Shown piece by piece: positions 17,236-26,460 of a stretch of DNA of 64,000 nt. Each line of letters opens with the position of its first letter. Within the stretch, counting starts at the first letter, position 1. The notes under the pieces are model-generated. The model did not search any database, had not been told where the DNA came from, and saw only the letters and a program-made list of their open reading frames with translations. Source of the stretch: Alcanivorax sp. DP30 (GTDB taxonomy: Bacteria; Pseudomonadota; Gammaproteobacteria; Pseudomonadales; Alcanivoracaceae); contig NZ_WTUY01000004.1 in NCBI RefSeq assembly GCF_009882945.1, positions 272,858 to 336,857 on the forward strand, written 5' to 3'. The position numbers and the translations under genes are program-made.

Positions 17236-19986
17236 CTAGAACGACAGCCCCGCCACCAGCTGAAAACTGTTCTCGCTGGTGAGGGTGTCATCGTCGGTAT
17301 AGGCATACTCAAACGCGAAACGCAGTGGCGAGCGATGGAACAGCAACAGCTCAAAATCCAACCCGACAATGGCCTGATTCAGCTCCAGCTCAGCGCCACC
17401 AAAATCAATGTCGTAATGCCGATAGCGCAGGTGCAATGCCTCACGGCGCAGTGATACCGGTGACTTGAAGGAGTACCAGGGAAGATTGATCACTTTGGAC
17501 AGACTAGCCTCACCAAAGCGAACCTGTTCCGCGTAGTAGGTATCATCCAGTGCCGGAATCACTACCCGCGACGGATCATTGGCAATGTAATCCGGTGCCT
17601 CGTCCAGCTCCACACCGCGCCGCTCAAACTGATTGGGTGCAGCATTGCTGCGCGAGAACTGGCCCTTTGCCCCCAGATAAAACTCCGCCGGCAGATCGGT
17701 CATCAGACTCAGAGTACCGCCGTAACTGTTGTCATCGCGGTCATCCACGCCGTAACCGGTGATGCCAAAATGCTTGTTGGGCAGATAGCTGTTGCCGAAC
17801 TGTGTGGTTCGACTCAGGCGCCACTGGCCAGCCAGGGGTTCACGTTCGTCAAGGTGATAATCCTGATACCAGGTGCCAGCCAGCTCGCTATACCAGTACC
17901 CGGACTGCAGTAAGGGCAGACGCAACTCGGCGCTCAGACCGTGATTGCGCGCTTCCTCTGGCGGTGTCTCACGATCCAGCTGATCATCCAGCACCCAGTA
18001 TTGCTTCACCCCTCCGATCAGGAAGAACTGGTTGTTGCTGTAGGCCACGCCTCCCAGCTTGGTAAGATCCTCATCGCGATAGCTGAATAAGGTAACCTGA
18101 TTTTGTTCCAGCGGGTCGGCAAAATTGATCCAAAGGTTATATAGCCCATGCAGATCTTCGGACTCATCTTCCGGTGTGGCGTCATCATCCTCTTGTGAAT
18201 ACAACGAGAAGGACAAATCGGTACCGCTGTAACGCATGGCCGTTAAGGAATGATAACGACGATCCAGTTCCACTGGCTCTGATACGCGCTCCCGGGTCAG
18301 ATTCTCCGCCTGCCCCTCCTCGGTATCCCAGCGCAGCTGACGTACAAAAGGTACACCCTCCTGCTGTTGCAGCGGCTTCAGGTAATACCCGTAATAGTCC
18401 GCCTGTATCGCCACCGCCAGCACCTTGTCATCGTCCAGCAGGCGCGCTGCCACGATGTCATCTTCTGCCAGCACCCGGCTGACCGTGCCCTCCGTATCCA
18501 CGCGATACAGGGCCGAACCATGCTCGCTGTTGGCTACAAACAGCACTCTGCCCCGACTGTCTATATCGGCGACGACGCCGTAGTAACCCTGATAGCGATA
18601 GAGCACTGTCCGGTTGCGATACAGGGTGCGTTCTGCGCCATCCTGAACGAAGTAATAAAGATCATCGCCGCGCACTTCCACACCGGAGTTCACCTGACCA
18701 TAAAAGGTATCGCCCACATACAGTTGCGGCTGATCATAGGAACTGGCCACGTCGAAATACACCGGCTTGCCGGCCGAGGTATACCCCTGAAGAACCTTGC
18801 CGCGCGTGCCATCCTTCAAATAGCTCCCTTCGCTGAACAGACCCTGCGAGATACGCCACGGCGAACTGTAGGCGCTGGCCATGGACCAGGTCTCACCCTC
18901 ATGACGGAACAACTCGCCGGCGCGATAGGTGCTGCGTTGTTTTTGCAGGTCCCCGGTTTGCCGATTGAGCACCACATGGAAGGGCGCACGCACGTCCTGG
19001 GGACTGGCCAGAAAGAACACCTCGTCCGCATCACTGTTCAACGCAGTGAAGTGCCTGGAGGTGATCAGCGGCTCCCCTTCAGACATCACCGCCAGCGCTG
19101 CTTTTTGGCTCGCTTGCTCTGCCCATTCGTCAAAGGTGTCATCAAAATTTCTGCCGATGGCCGTGCGCAGTGGAGCATTGGTAACGAATGGCAGATACCA
19201 GTAACGGGAACGAATCTTGAAGTAGCTGTTGGTGGCATCCAGGCCGTAATTATCGGCCAGGTAATACTGGTAATGACTACCCAGCACGTAACTGTTTTCG
19301 CCGTAAGGGAAATACAGGGTCTGGTTATAGGCGCGCTCCGGCGTCAGATGCCCGGCCTTGGCCTTGGCATTTACCAGCGCATCAAAGCGCCCACTGTAAA
19401 GCCGCCCCCCATTGCCATGTCGGGACTCATTCAGTACCGCATTCCCTTCCAGCATGAACGAGGACTCGAAAACGTTAGGGACAATGGCCGGAAAGAAAGG
19501 GGTCATGAAAGTCCCGTTACCCAGCACCGTATTCAGGGAACGCGACACCGCATTGTCCTTGGCGTTCATCTGGTAGTTGTGGGCCGTCTCGTGAAACAAC
19601 AGGGTATCGAGCCAGGAGGTGGTGGCGAAATAATCCACCGCAGAAGCGCCCCCCACATAATTGATCTGGCGGTTGTGGGGAAACTGGGTGGAGAAACCGT
19701 TGGCGATCTGGTTGTTGTCGGAGATCAGTCCCACGTAAAGTGGCGCATCCATCCGATAGCCGAAGGTGGCCTCGTAATCCGGCTGCAGATGCTGCTCAAT
19801 ACCGGCGGCATGCTCTGCGAAGGGCCAGTTCTGCTCAGTGAAGATCAGTTCGGTATTGCGAACCGTCGCCTTGTAGTAATCCTCATCATGGGGCACCACC
19901 GTTTGATTACGCTGCACCAAGGTTTCCGCCTGTGCGATTGTCGCCATCAGCAGTCCCGATACGATCACCCCAACCATCCCTTTCAT
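17236..19986 (-). CDS. secreted HExxH metallopeptidase-like / beta-propeller / barrel protein
   Basis: 916 aa from the ATG at 19986 (GGGAA upstream; an ATG at 19998 is in frame). Signal peptide MKGMVGVIVSGLLMATIAQA. Near residue 140 is LLFHETAHNYQMNAKD, a HExxH zinc motif, with SSFMLEGNAVLNE about 45 residues on as a possible third ligand, as in gluzincins. The middle (about 320-610) has repeating beta units such as GRVLFVANSEHGSALYRVDT, like a beta-propeller. The last 280 residues alternate hydrophobic and polar residues and end in Phe (LVAGLSF), as outer membrane barrels do. I do not recognise a named family; the domain reading is by eye. Confidence 0.7.
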   Translation of the reverse strand: MKGMVGVIVSGLLMATIAQAETLVQRNQTVVPHDEDYYKATVRNTELIFTEQNWPFAEHAAGIEQHLQPDYEATFGYRMDAPLYVGLISDNNQIANGFSTQFPHNRQINYVGGASAVDYFATTSWLDTLLFHETAHNYQMNAKDNAVSRSLNTVLGNGTFMTPFFPAIVPNVFESSFMLEGNAVLNESRHGNGGRLYSGRFDALVNAKAKAGHLTPERAYNQTLYFPYGENSYVLGSHYQYYLADNYGLDATNSYFKIRSRYWYLPFVTNAPLRTAIGRNFDDTFDEWAEQASQKAALAVMSEGEPLITSRHFTALNSDADEVFFLASPQDVRAPFHVVLNRQTGDLQKQRSTYRAGELFRHEGETWSMASAYSSPWRISQGLFSEGSYLKDGTRGKVLQGYTSAGKPVYFDVASSYDQPQLYVGDTFYGQVNSGVEVRGDDLYYFVQDGAERTLYRNRTVLYRYQGYYGVVADIDSRGRVLFVANSEHGSALYRVDTEGTVSRVLAEDDIVAARLLDDDKVLAVAIQADYYGYYLKPLQQQEGVPFVRQLRWDTEEGQAENLTRERVSEPVELDRRYHSLTAMRYSGTDLSFSLYSQEDDDATPEDESEDLHGLYNLWINFADPLEQNQVTLFSYRDEDLTKLGGVAYSNNQFFLIGGVKQYWVLDDQLDRETPPEEARNHGLSAELRLPLLQSGYWYSELAGTWYQDYHLDEREPLAGQWRLSRTTQFGNSYLPNKHFGITGYGVDDRDDNSYGGTLSLMTDLPAEFYLGAKGQFSRSNAAPNQFERRGVELDEAPDYIANDPSRVVIPALDDTYYAEQVRFGEASLSKVINLPWYSFKSPVSLRREALHLRYRHYDIDFGGAELELNQAIVGLDFELLLFHRSPLRFAFEYAYTDDDTLTSENSFQLVAGLSF

Positions 19987-20191
19987 TGCCGTTCCCATCG
20001 CAAATCAAACAAAGGCCGCAAGCGTAGCAGATTGGCTTCTGCGAACCATTACACAGACTCACAGAACGCATCATTGCGCAAACCAACATCCACCGCATAC
20101 CAACTGTATTGCATGTTCACATTATTTAGCCTCGGTGGCACTTGCTCCTTTCACGTCCGCCTGACGACAAATAACAATACCGAGGCCAAGT

Positions 20192-22147
20192 ATGCTGACG
20201 CCCCATTCAATCCGTTACTGCACCGTCGCGGCCACTACCCTGGCCCTATCCCTGATGCTTTCCGCCTGTGGCGGTGGCAGTTCGTCAGCAGCTCCCTCCA
20301 GCCCAGGCAGTAGTGCAACCAGTACTGCTACGCCCAACGCGGGCGAACCTGATGCGGAAACAGAAGCGCCAAGGGCAGTCAATCTGGAGTGGCCGGAGGC
20401 CTACCAGCGCGACATCGACTACCCGGGCACCGTCACGCTCCCCCAACAGCTTATTACCCTGCGCGACGGCATTCGTCTGGCCGCCAGCATTACCCTGCCA
20501 GCGGATGAAAACGGCAACGCCATCGACGGGCAATTCCCGGTCATCGCCACCTTCACCGGCTACAACCAGTTCTATTCCGCCGGCGTGTTCGCCGATACCG
20601 GACTGGTGCAACGGGGCTATGCCTATATCACCGTGGACATGCGCGGCACCGGTGCTTCGGAAGGCAGCTGGCAGGCGTTCAGCCAGATCGATCACGACGA
20701 CATCGCCGAACTGATCGATTACATCAAGGTGCAACCCTGGAGTAACGGCACCATCGGCATGAATGGCGCGTCTTACATGGGTATTACCGGCCTGCTTGCC
20801 GGCGCCACGGAAGATCCGGCGGTGAAGGCCATTTTTGCCGTGGTCCCCATGGCCGATGCCTACCGCGATGTGGTGTTTGGCGGCGGCCAGGTCAATGCCG
20901 GTTTCATCCCCCTGTGGGTCACCCTGGTCACCGGACTCGGCCTGATCCCCACTCCCGCCGGTTTTGACAACAACGACCCCGGTTACAGCCTGACCACCCT
21001 GTTGCAACACGTGCAGGGCGCCCTCACCGATTTTCAGGTTCCGGTGATCGCCGGTGCCCTGATTGGCGATGAGAATAAATACGACACCCCGTTCTGGCGC
21101 ATCCGCTCTCCCATCGAGAAGATAGACAAGATCGCAGCTCCCACCTTTGTGGTCGGTGGCCTGCACGACATTTTCCAACGTGGAGAGCCTCTGGTCTACG
21201 AGGGCCTGAAAGCGCGCACCAATGCCAAACTGCTGATCGGTCCCTGGACCCACCTGCAGGGTTCATTCGGCGAAGGCCTTCCCGCTGACGGGGTGCCGGA
21301 CCTGGCCAGCATCCGTCTTGCCTGGTTTGATCATTACCTCAAGAGCATAGACACAGGCGCCGATAACTACCCGCCGGTCACCCAGTTCTACAAGGGCGAA
21401 GAGCGTTACGTTACCGCCGCCGACTGGCCACACCCGAAAGCCGTTGCGGACACCTTCTACCTGCACGGCAAGCCGCTACTGCCACTGTTCGGTACCATTA
21501 CCGAACAGGCACCGTCCGCCAGCTACCAAACCAGCCTGTTGCAGACCCCGCTCAACGGCCTGTGCTCTGCCAGCGCCAGCCAGTGGACTGCCGGCGTGCT
21601 TGGCATGATCACCCCGCCCTGCGCCGAGCAAGACAACGTGGTCAACCTGCTGGAAGCGGTCTACACCAGCGCGCCGCTGGACGAGCCCATGGCTATCAAT
21701 GGCCCGATCACCGGCCAGATCTGGGCTTCCACTACCGCCTTCGATACCAACGTGACCGTTCGCATCAGTGTGGTGGATGAAAACGGTATCGCCCGGCCGC
21801 TGACCCACGGCATTCAGATGGCGTCCATGAGCGCCAACGACCCTGAGCGTGCCCGCTATCTGGATGACAAACTGATCCAGCCCTGGCACCCCTACAGCGC
21901 CGAAAGTCAGCGCAGCATTACCCCCTTCAAGCCCTTTCAGGTGGATGTGGAGGTGTTTCCCACCAGCGCGCTGATTGCTGCCGGTGAACGACTGCGCGTG
22001 AGCGTCGGCGCCAGCGATTTGCCTCACGGCCTCAGTCCACTGCCCGACCTGCTCGCCAGTCTGCTCGGTGCGCTTACGATCTACAGTACCCCGGAGATGT
22101 CTTCGCGGGTAAATATTCCGCTGGTGCCAGTAAGCGAGGTGCAATAG
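20192..22147 (+). CDS. CocE/NonD family hydrolase, lipoprotein
   Basis: 651 aa. Leader ends in LMLSAC (lipobox), followed by a Gly/Ser/Ala-rich tether. An alpha/beta-hydrolase of the X-Pro dipeptidyl-peptidase S15 type: nucleophile motif GMNGASYMGITG, preceding DMRGTGASEGSW, and a C-terminal His in LIGPWTHLQG. The last third has the jelly-roll of the CocE/NonD C-terminal domain. Substrates in the family range from esters to acyl-peptides; here unknown. GAGG precedes the ATG. Divergent from the metallopeptidase-like gene, with a 200-base shared upstream region. Confidence 0.9.
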   Translation: MLTPHSIRYCTVAATTLALSLMLSACGGGSSSAAPSSPGSSATSTATPNAGEPDAETEAPRAVNLEWPEAYQRDIDYPGTVTLPQQLITLRDGIRLAASITLPADENGNAIDGQFPVIATFTGYNQFYSAGVFADTGLVQRGYAYITVDMRGTGASEGSWQAFSQIDHDDIAELIDYIKVQPWSNGTIGMNGASYMGITGLLAGATEDPAVKAIFAVVPMADAYRDVVFGGGQVNAGFIPLWVTLVTGLGLIPTPAGFDNNDPGYSLTTLLQHVQGALTDFQVPVIAGALIGDENKYDTPFWRIRSPIEKIDKIAAPTFVVGGLHDIFQRGEPLVYEGLKARTNAKLLIGPWTHLQGSFGEGLPADGVPDLASIRLAWFDHYLKSIDTGADNYPPVTQFYKGEERYVTAADWPHPKAVADTFYLHGKPLLPLFGTITEQAPSASYQTSLLQTPLNGLCSASASQWTAGVLGMITPPCAEQDNVVNLLEAVYTSAPLDEPMAINGPITGQIWASTTAFDTNVTVRISVVDENGIARPLTHGIQMASMSANDPERARYLDDKLIQPWHPYSAESQRSITPFKPFQVDVEVFPTSALIAAGERLRVSVGASDLPHGLSPLPDLLASLLGALTIYSTPEMSSRVNIPLVPVSEVQ

Positions 22148-22750
22148 AGAGTGTCAGTGCGGAGGCCTGAAAACTGACTTGCCACGGAAACCGCCCGGAA
22201 GTGTTGACGCCAAACCGGTTTCGTTTTTGGTGTCAGATGTCGCACATCGGGCCATCGAGCAGTCTTATTCCCGCCGATCCCCGATAAACCAAAAAAAAGG
22301 CCGCACAAAAGTGCGGCCCAACGACCTGTGCCAGGGGGCAGCAGGTTATCGGCATTCACAACACGACATGGAACTGCCATTCAAAGAGCAGAACCCGCGT
22401 GATGGAATCAGCAGAAATGAGTGTTGGGTGGTGAGGCAATACGGGGCGAAAACCCGTTATCCAGACAGGTCATAATGAGCTCTCCCAAGTCCTTTTGTTC
22501 GCTCGCGGCCTGCTTGTCTTTGGTTGTTATCAGGCCGTTCTGTGTTCTCTGTGCTTTTTATATGCAGCTACGCGCGTAAACACAATCCCTCGTTTACGGC
22601 CAAAGGCCAGGCGGTCGAATTTCACGGGTTTGCGGTTGAATTCGGCTGCCGAATGGCCTTCATTGATTTCGAGAATGCGCCGCCAGAGAACAGCAAACCG
22701 TGAACTGGCGCACAACCGACAAAACTGACAAGCAAATGACCACTGGATGC
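22148..22750. other. 603-base gap with a minus-strand terminator and a coding-like remnant
   Basis: Gap between the hydrolase stop and the histidine kinase stop. It holds a strong intrinsic terminator for minus-strand transcripts (22291-22318) and, between 22479 and 22703 on the plus strand, a start-less frame ending in GFAVEFGCRMAFIDFENAPP that has a protein-like look. No complete gene is visible. A small RNA on the minus strand ending at the terminator is possible. Confidence 0.4.
22291..22318 (-). terminator. strong intrinsic terminator, minus strand
   Basis: Perfect 8-bp stem GGCCGCAC / GTGCGGCC with a 4-base loop; on the minus strand it is followed by eight T. The nearest minus-strand gene stops at 22751, some 430 bases earlier, so either that message has a long 3' end or a separate small transcript ends here. 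Confidence 0.85.
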
Positions 22751-24073
22751 CTACCGGACACCCGCAGACAGGGACTCCGGTTGCACGAATTGGCCTGTGA
22801 CCGGGAAGCGTACCGTCACCAACAGACCTCCATGGGGGTGATTGGCCAAGCTCATCTCTCCGTGATGCATGTCCACAATCCGCTTGACGATGGCCAGCCC
22901 CAGCCCGCTACCGCTGAGAGTGCGCGCCTTTTCGCCACGGGAAAACGGCTGCAGCAGCAGAGGAATATCTTCCTCCTTCACCCCCTTGCCATGATCACGC
23001 AAAGCCAGCACCACCACGTTGTCTTCCACTGCCGTGCGGATCTCCACCGGTGAGGCGCCGTACTTGAGGGCGTTGCCAATCAGATTGGCCAACATGCGCT
23101 TCACGGTCAGCCGCTTGAGCATCATCCGCGGCAGGTCATCCAGCTGAAAGCGCAGTTGCTCCGCCGGATACTTGCCCGCAACTTCCTGAATCAGACCATT
23201 CAGATTCTCAAAGTCCGGAGTCTCATCCGCCCCGTCACGAATGAAGGCGATGAACTGATCGAGGATGGCATCCATGTCCTCAATGTCTTCGATGATGCCT
23301 TTGGCCAGCTCCTCGTCCTGCATGAACTCCGCCGACAGGCGCAGTCGGGTCAGCGGTGTGCGCAAGTCATGGGAGACCCCCGCCAATAGCAGAGCTCTGT
23401 CCCGCTGGGCATGCTGCAAATCGCTGGTCATGCGATTGAAGGCCGCATTCACCGCCTGAATTTCTTCCGGCCCGATGGAGGTGTCCAGCACCGATACGGC
23501 CTCTCCGCGCCCGACTTTCAACGCCACCCGGGCCAGACGACGCAGGGGCAGATTCAGGCCACGGGCAATCAGCAAGCCACCGATAATGGCCAGCAAGGGC
23601 ACGGTCACCCCCCAACCCAGCAGCAGATAACGGTCGTAGTCGCGGAAAAACTCCATGGGCACCCGCAACCAATTACCCTGGAACGAGGGCGCGCTGACCC
23701 ACAGCACCGGCTGGCGATTGTCCTCCAGTCGCACGGTCACTGGCTCATCCAGCATCTGTTCCAGCTCTTCCTTGAAACGGCTGACCACCGGCAGCGACAA
23801 CAACATGGCGCCCTGATGAAGGTTACTGGGAGTAGCGGCCTCAATACTGGTGGCCCCCGCCAGACGCCCGGCCAGCCGGGCATCCTCATCACCACTGCCG
23901 GTAAAGGCCAGCTCCGCCTGCAGCACCGTCAGGCGAGCGTATTCCCGGATCCCGGGCAGGTAGGCATTGCGCGCAAAGAACCACAGGGTCAGCGCCTGAC
24001 TGATACCAATCACCAGCCCCACCACGATGGCGGAGCGGACAAAGGCGGTGCGGGGATAAAACTTCACTGGCAA
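22751..24073 (-). CDS. envZ: EnvZ-type sensor histidine kinase
   Basis: 440 aa. Membrane segments near residues 12-32 and 155-172 bracket a periplasmic domain of about 120 residues; a HAMP domain follows ([20 protein letters not shown]), then the H-box [20 protein letters not shown] with the phospho-acceptor His near 233, and the ATPase domain (N box [11 protein letters not shown] boxes [10 protein letters not shown] and [13 protein letters not shown]). TTG is the start of the open frame. Paired with the OmpR-type regulator just upstream, so osmotic or envelope sensing is likely. The two genes are 158 bases apart, with a heptad repeat between. Confidence 0.88.
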   Translation of the reverse strand: MPVKFYPRTAFVRSAIVVGLVIGISQALTLWFFARNAYLPGIREYARLTVLQAELAFTGSGDEDARLAGRLAGATSIEAATPSNLHQGAMLLSLPVVSRFKEELEQMLDEPVTVRLEDNRQPVLWVSAPSFQGNWLRVPMEFFRDYDRYLLLGWGVTVPLLAIIGGLLIARGLNLPLRRLARVALKVGRGEAVSVLDTSIGPEEIQAVNAAFNRMTSDLQHAQRDRALLLAGVSHDLRTPLTRLRLSAEFMQDEELAKGIIEDIEDMDAILDQFIAFIRDGADETPDFENLNGLIQEVAGKYPAEQLRFQLDDLPRMMLKRLTVKRMLANLIGNALKYGASPVEIRTAVEDNVVVLALRDHGKGVKEEDIPLLLQPFSRGEKARTLSGSGLGLAIVKRIVDMHHGEMSLANHPHGGLLVTVRFPVTGQFVQPESLSAGVR

Positions 24074-24105
24074 GATTCCATGACTGTTTGGGCTGAGAAT
24101 AACAG

Positions 24106-24226
24106 GTCGGACATCGCACGTCGGACGCCAACGCCCAAACCATGAATTCCCGGAAGTGCAAGGATAATGCAGCCGAGATTCAGCCTCGTAAGTACAGCGT
24201 CAGACATCCGACTTCAGACGTCAGAC
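24106..24226. repeat. heptad-periodic repeat pair inside the ompR-envZ operon
   Basis: Units GTCGGAC ATCGCAC GTCGGAC at 24106-24126 and GTCAGAC ATCCGAC TTCAGAC GTCAGAC at 24199-24226. Since GTCNGAC is itself palindromic the arms can pair in both orientations. It fills the intercistronic gap between ompR and envZ. Confidence 0.6.
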
Positions 24227-24231
24227 CTCTC

Positions 24232-24942
24232 TCAATCCGGAACAAACACATAACCCACGCCCCACACGGTCTGGACGTAGCGGGGCTTGGAGGGATCGTC
24301 TTCCAGCAAGCGCCGCAGACGCGACACCTGCACGTCGATGGAGCGCTCCATGGCAGACCATTCGCGGCCCCGGGCCAGGCTCATCAGCTTGTCACGGGTG
24401 AGCGGTTCACGGGGGTTCTGCACCAGCGCCTTTAGCACGGCGAATTCACCCGTGGTCAGGCCCTGCGGATCGCCATCGCGGGTCAGGGTGCGGTTGGCCA
24501 GATCCAGGGTCCAGGGGCCGAAGCTGACCTGCCCTTCTTCCTTGCTCGGTGCCCCCGGCAATTCACGCACATGGCGACGCAACACGGCACGGATGCGGGC
24601 ATCCAGTTCCTTGGGATTGAACGGCTTGGGCAGATAGTCATCCGCCCCTGCATCCAGCCCTTCGATCCGTTCAGCGTCATCCCCCTTGGCCGTGAGCATA
24701 ATGATCGGCATGCTGTTTTCCGCTTCCCGCAGGCGACGGCAAATAGACAAACCATCTTCGCCCGGCAGCATCAGATCCAGTACCATGAGTGAATAGATTT
24801 CACGGGACAGGGCACGGTCCATCTGATCGGCATCGCCCACCGCCTTGACGGTGTAACCGGCCTCTTCCAGAAACCGTTGCAACAGGCTGCGCAGTCGCGC
24901 ATCGTCGTCCACGACGAGAATCTTGTCTTGTTGTTCGCTCAC
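24232..24942 (-). CDS. ompR: OmpR family response regulator
   Basis: 236 aa from a GTG at 24942 that has GGAGG just upstream; a TTG 30 bases earlier is less likely. Receiver domain (KILVVDDDARLRSLLQRFLE; phospho-Asp in LMVLDLMLPGEDGL; Lys in PKPFNPKEL) and winged-helix DNA-binding domain (LTTGEFAVLKALVQNPREPL; RSIDVQVSRLRRLLEDDPS). The sequence VQTVWGVGYVFVPD at the end is typical of OmpR. Partner of the kinase that follows. Confidence 0.92.
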   Translation of the reverse strand: MSEQQDKILVVDDDARLRSLLQRFLEEAGYTVKAVGDADQMDRALSREIYSLMVLDLMLPGEDGLSICRRLREAENSMPIIMLTAKGDDAERIEGLDAGADDYLPKPFNPKELDARIRAVLRRHVRELPGAPSKEEGQVSFGPWTLDLANRTLTRDGDPQGLTTGEFAVLKALVQNPREPLTRDKLMSLARGREWSAMERSIDVQVSRLRRLLEDDPSKPRYVQTVWGVGYVFVPD

Positions 24943-25155
24943 TGGACCTCCCGGGGCTCTGCTGTCAGGCAAGCAGACGAAAAAAATGACGCCATCTAAC
25001 TGTTTCAGCGTCTGATTTACGCATTATGCTGCGAACGTGCAAGAAATTGGCATGACCAGATTGTTTAAAAACATTGCCGAGCCCATTGCTCCGGCTTGAC
25101 GGACCCTTGCCACAACGGTCCTTAATCTCAAAAGAAAACAGAAAAGGGGTCGACC

Positions 25156-26460
25156 TTGCGCGAGCGCCTCAAACAGATTCCACCAGTACCGAGGGTCATG
25201 CTGGGCACGCTAGTGGCCATTATCCTGCTGGCTGTATTCAAGCCTCCCGCTGAAACCCGGGATGTCAGCAAGCATTATGACCGGGTACGCTACATGCTTG
25301 CCGAGCCTGGCGCCCGTGCCCCGCAAATCCAGCTGTTCGGTCGGGTACAGTCTCCCCGTGCCGCCGGCCTCACTGCGGTAGTGACCGCCAATGTGGCAGA
25401 CATCCCCGTTCGCGCCGGCAACCGTGTCAGCCAGGGCGACCTGCTAATCCAGCTGGATGACAGCGAAGCGGCACTGGCCCGCGACAGAGCGCGGGCCAGC
25501 CGCGATGAAGCCCAGGCCCAGCTGCAGACCACACGGCTGCGCTACGACAGCGACAAACAGAATCTGGTGCTGGAAAAGAAGCTGGCACAACTGGCCGCCG
25601 ACAACCTTGAGCGTCTGCAGTCGCTGCGCGGCAAGAATCTGGTTTCACAGACCCAGCTGGACCAGGCCGAAGAGGCCAAGGCCCGGGCCGACCTGTCGCT
25701 GGCCCAACGCCAACTCAGCGTGAACGACTTCCGCAACGAACTGGCACGCATGGAAGCCCGTCTGGCCAGTGCCAATGCCCAGCTCAAGCAGGCCGAAATG
25801 GATCTGGGACGCACCCGCGTGGAGGCCCCCTTCGATGGCACCGTCACCCGCGTGGCCGTGGCCCCCGGTGAGCGGGTTCGCCCCGGCGAGCCCTTGATCA
25901 GCCTGTTTGCCGACACCGAACTGGAAGTGCGCGCACAGATTCCCGACCGGCACCTGCCCGCCATCCGGGATGGCCTGCTGCAGGGTGATCTGACCGCCAG
26001 CACCCATCTGGAAGGCCAGACTCTCGCCCTCAATCTCAAACGTCTGGCCGGGGACGCCGCCGATGCCCGTGGGGGTATCGACGGTTTGTTTGCTTTTGTT
26101 GATGGCGCCCCCGCCGCCGCCCTGGGCCGTCCCATCACCATTACCCTGACGCTGCCCAAACAGGACCAGCTGCTGGCTCTGCCCGCCACATCCCTGCACG
26201 GCCTCAACCGGTTGTACCGCATTGATGACGACAATCGCCTGCAGCGGGTGAGCGCGGAGATCGTCGGCGAATCCATGGACGGCGACCAGTCACTGTTGCT
26301 GCTCAGGGCGCCGCAACTGGCCGAGGGCGAGCGGGTAATGACCACCCAGCTGCCCCAGGCCATCGTTGGCCTGAAGGTAGATCCGCAACCGGTACCCGGC
26401 AGTAATGCCGACCCTGGCGTGACAGAGGAATCATCCAGCACGGAGAATCAGGGTGAGTGA
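25156..26460 (+). CDS. RND efflux periplasmic adaptor (membrane fusion protein)
   Basis: 434 aa, TTG start at 25156 with AGGGG at six bases. A membrane or signal segment near residues 13-30 (MLGTLVAIILLAVF), lipoyl-like halves (VTANVADIPVRAGNRVSQGD and DLGRTRVEAPFDGTVTRVAV) around a long coiled coil (about residues 100-215), then beta-barrel parts. The last ATG-proximal bases overlap the pump gene by 8 bases. Links the inner membrane pump to an outer membrane channel; no TolC-like gene is present here. Confidence 0.92.
   Translation: MRERLKQIPPVPRVMLGTLVAIILLAVFKPPAETRDVSKHYDRVRYMLAEPGARAPQIQLFGRVQSPRAAGLTAVVTANVADIPVRAGNRVSQGDLLIQLDDSEAALARDRARASRDEAQAQLQTTRLRYDSDKQNLVLEKKLAQLAADNLERLQSLRGKNLVSQTQLDQAEEAKARADLSLAQRQLSVNDFRNELARMEARLASANAQLKQAEMDLGRTRVEAPFDGTVTRVAVAPGERVRPGEPLISLFADTELEVRAQIPDRHLPAIRDGLLQGDLTASTHLEGQTLALNLKRLAGDAADARGGIDGLFAFVDGAPAAALGRPITITLTLPKQDQLLALPATSLHGLNRLYRIDDDNRLQRVSAEIVGESMDGDQSLLLLRAPQLAEGERVMTTQLPQAIVGLKVDPQPVPGSNADPGVTEESSSTENQGE

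Noticed and set aside
18367-20313. Long plus-strand open frame of about 650 codons
   Set aside because: It lies antisense to the metallopeptidase-like gene and its start region, has no ribosome site and a composition typical of an antisense shadow in G+C-rich DNA.
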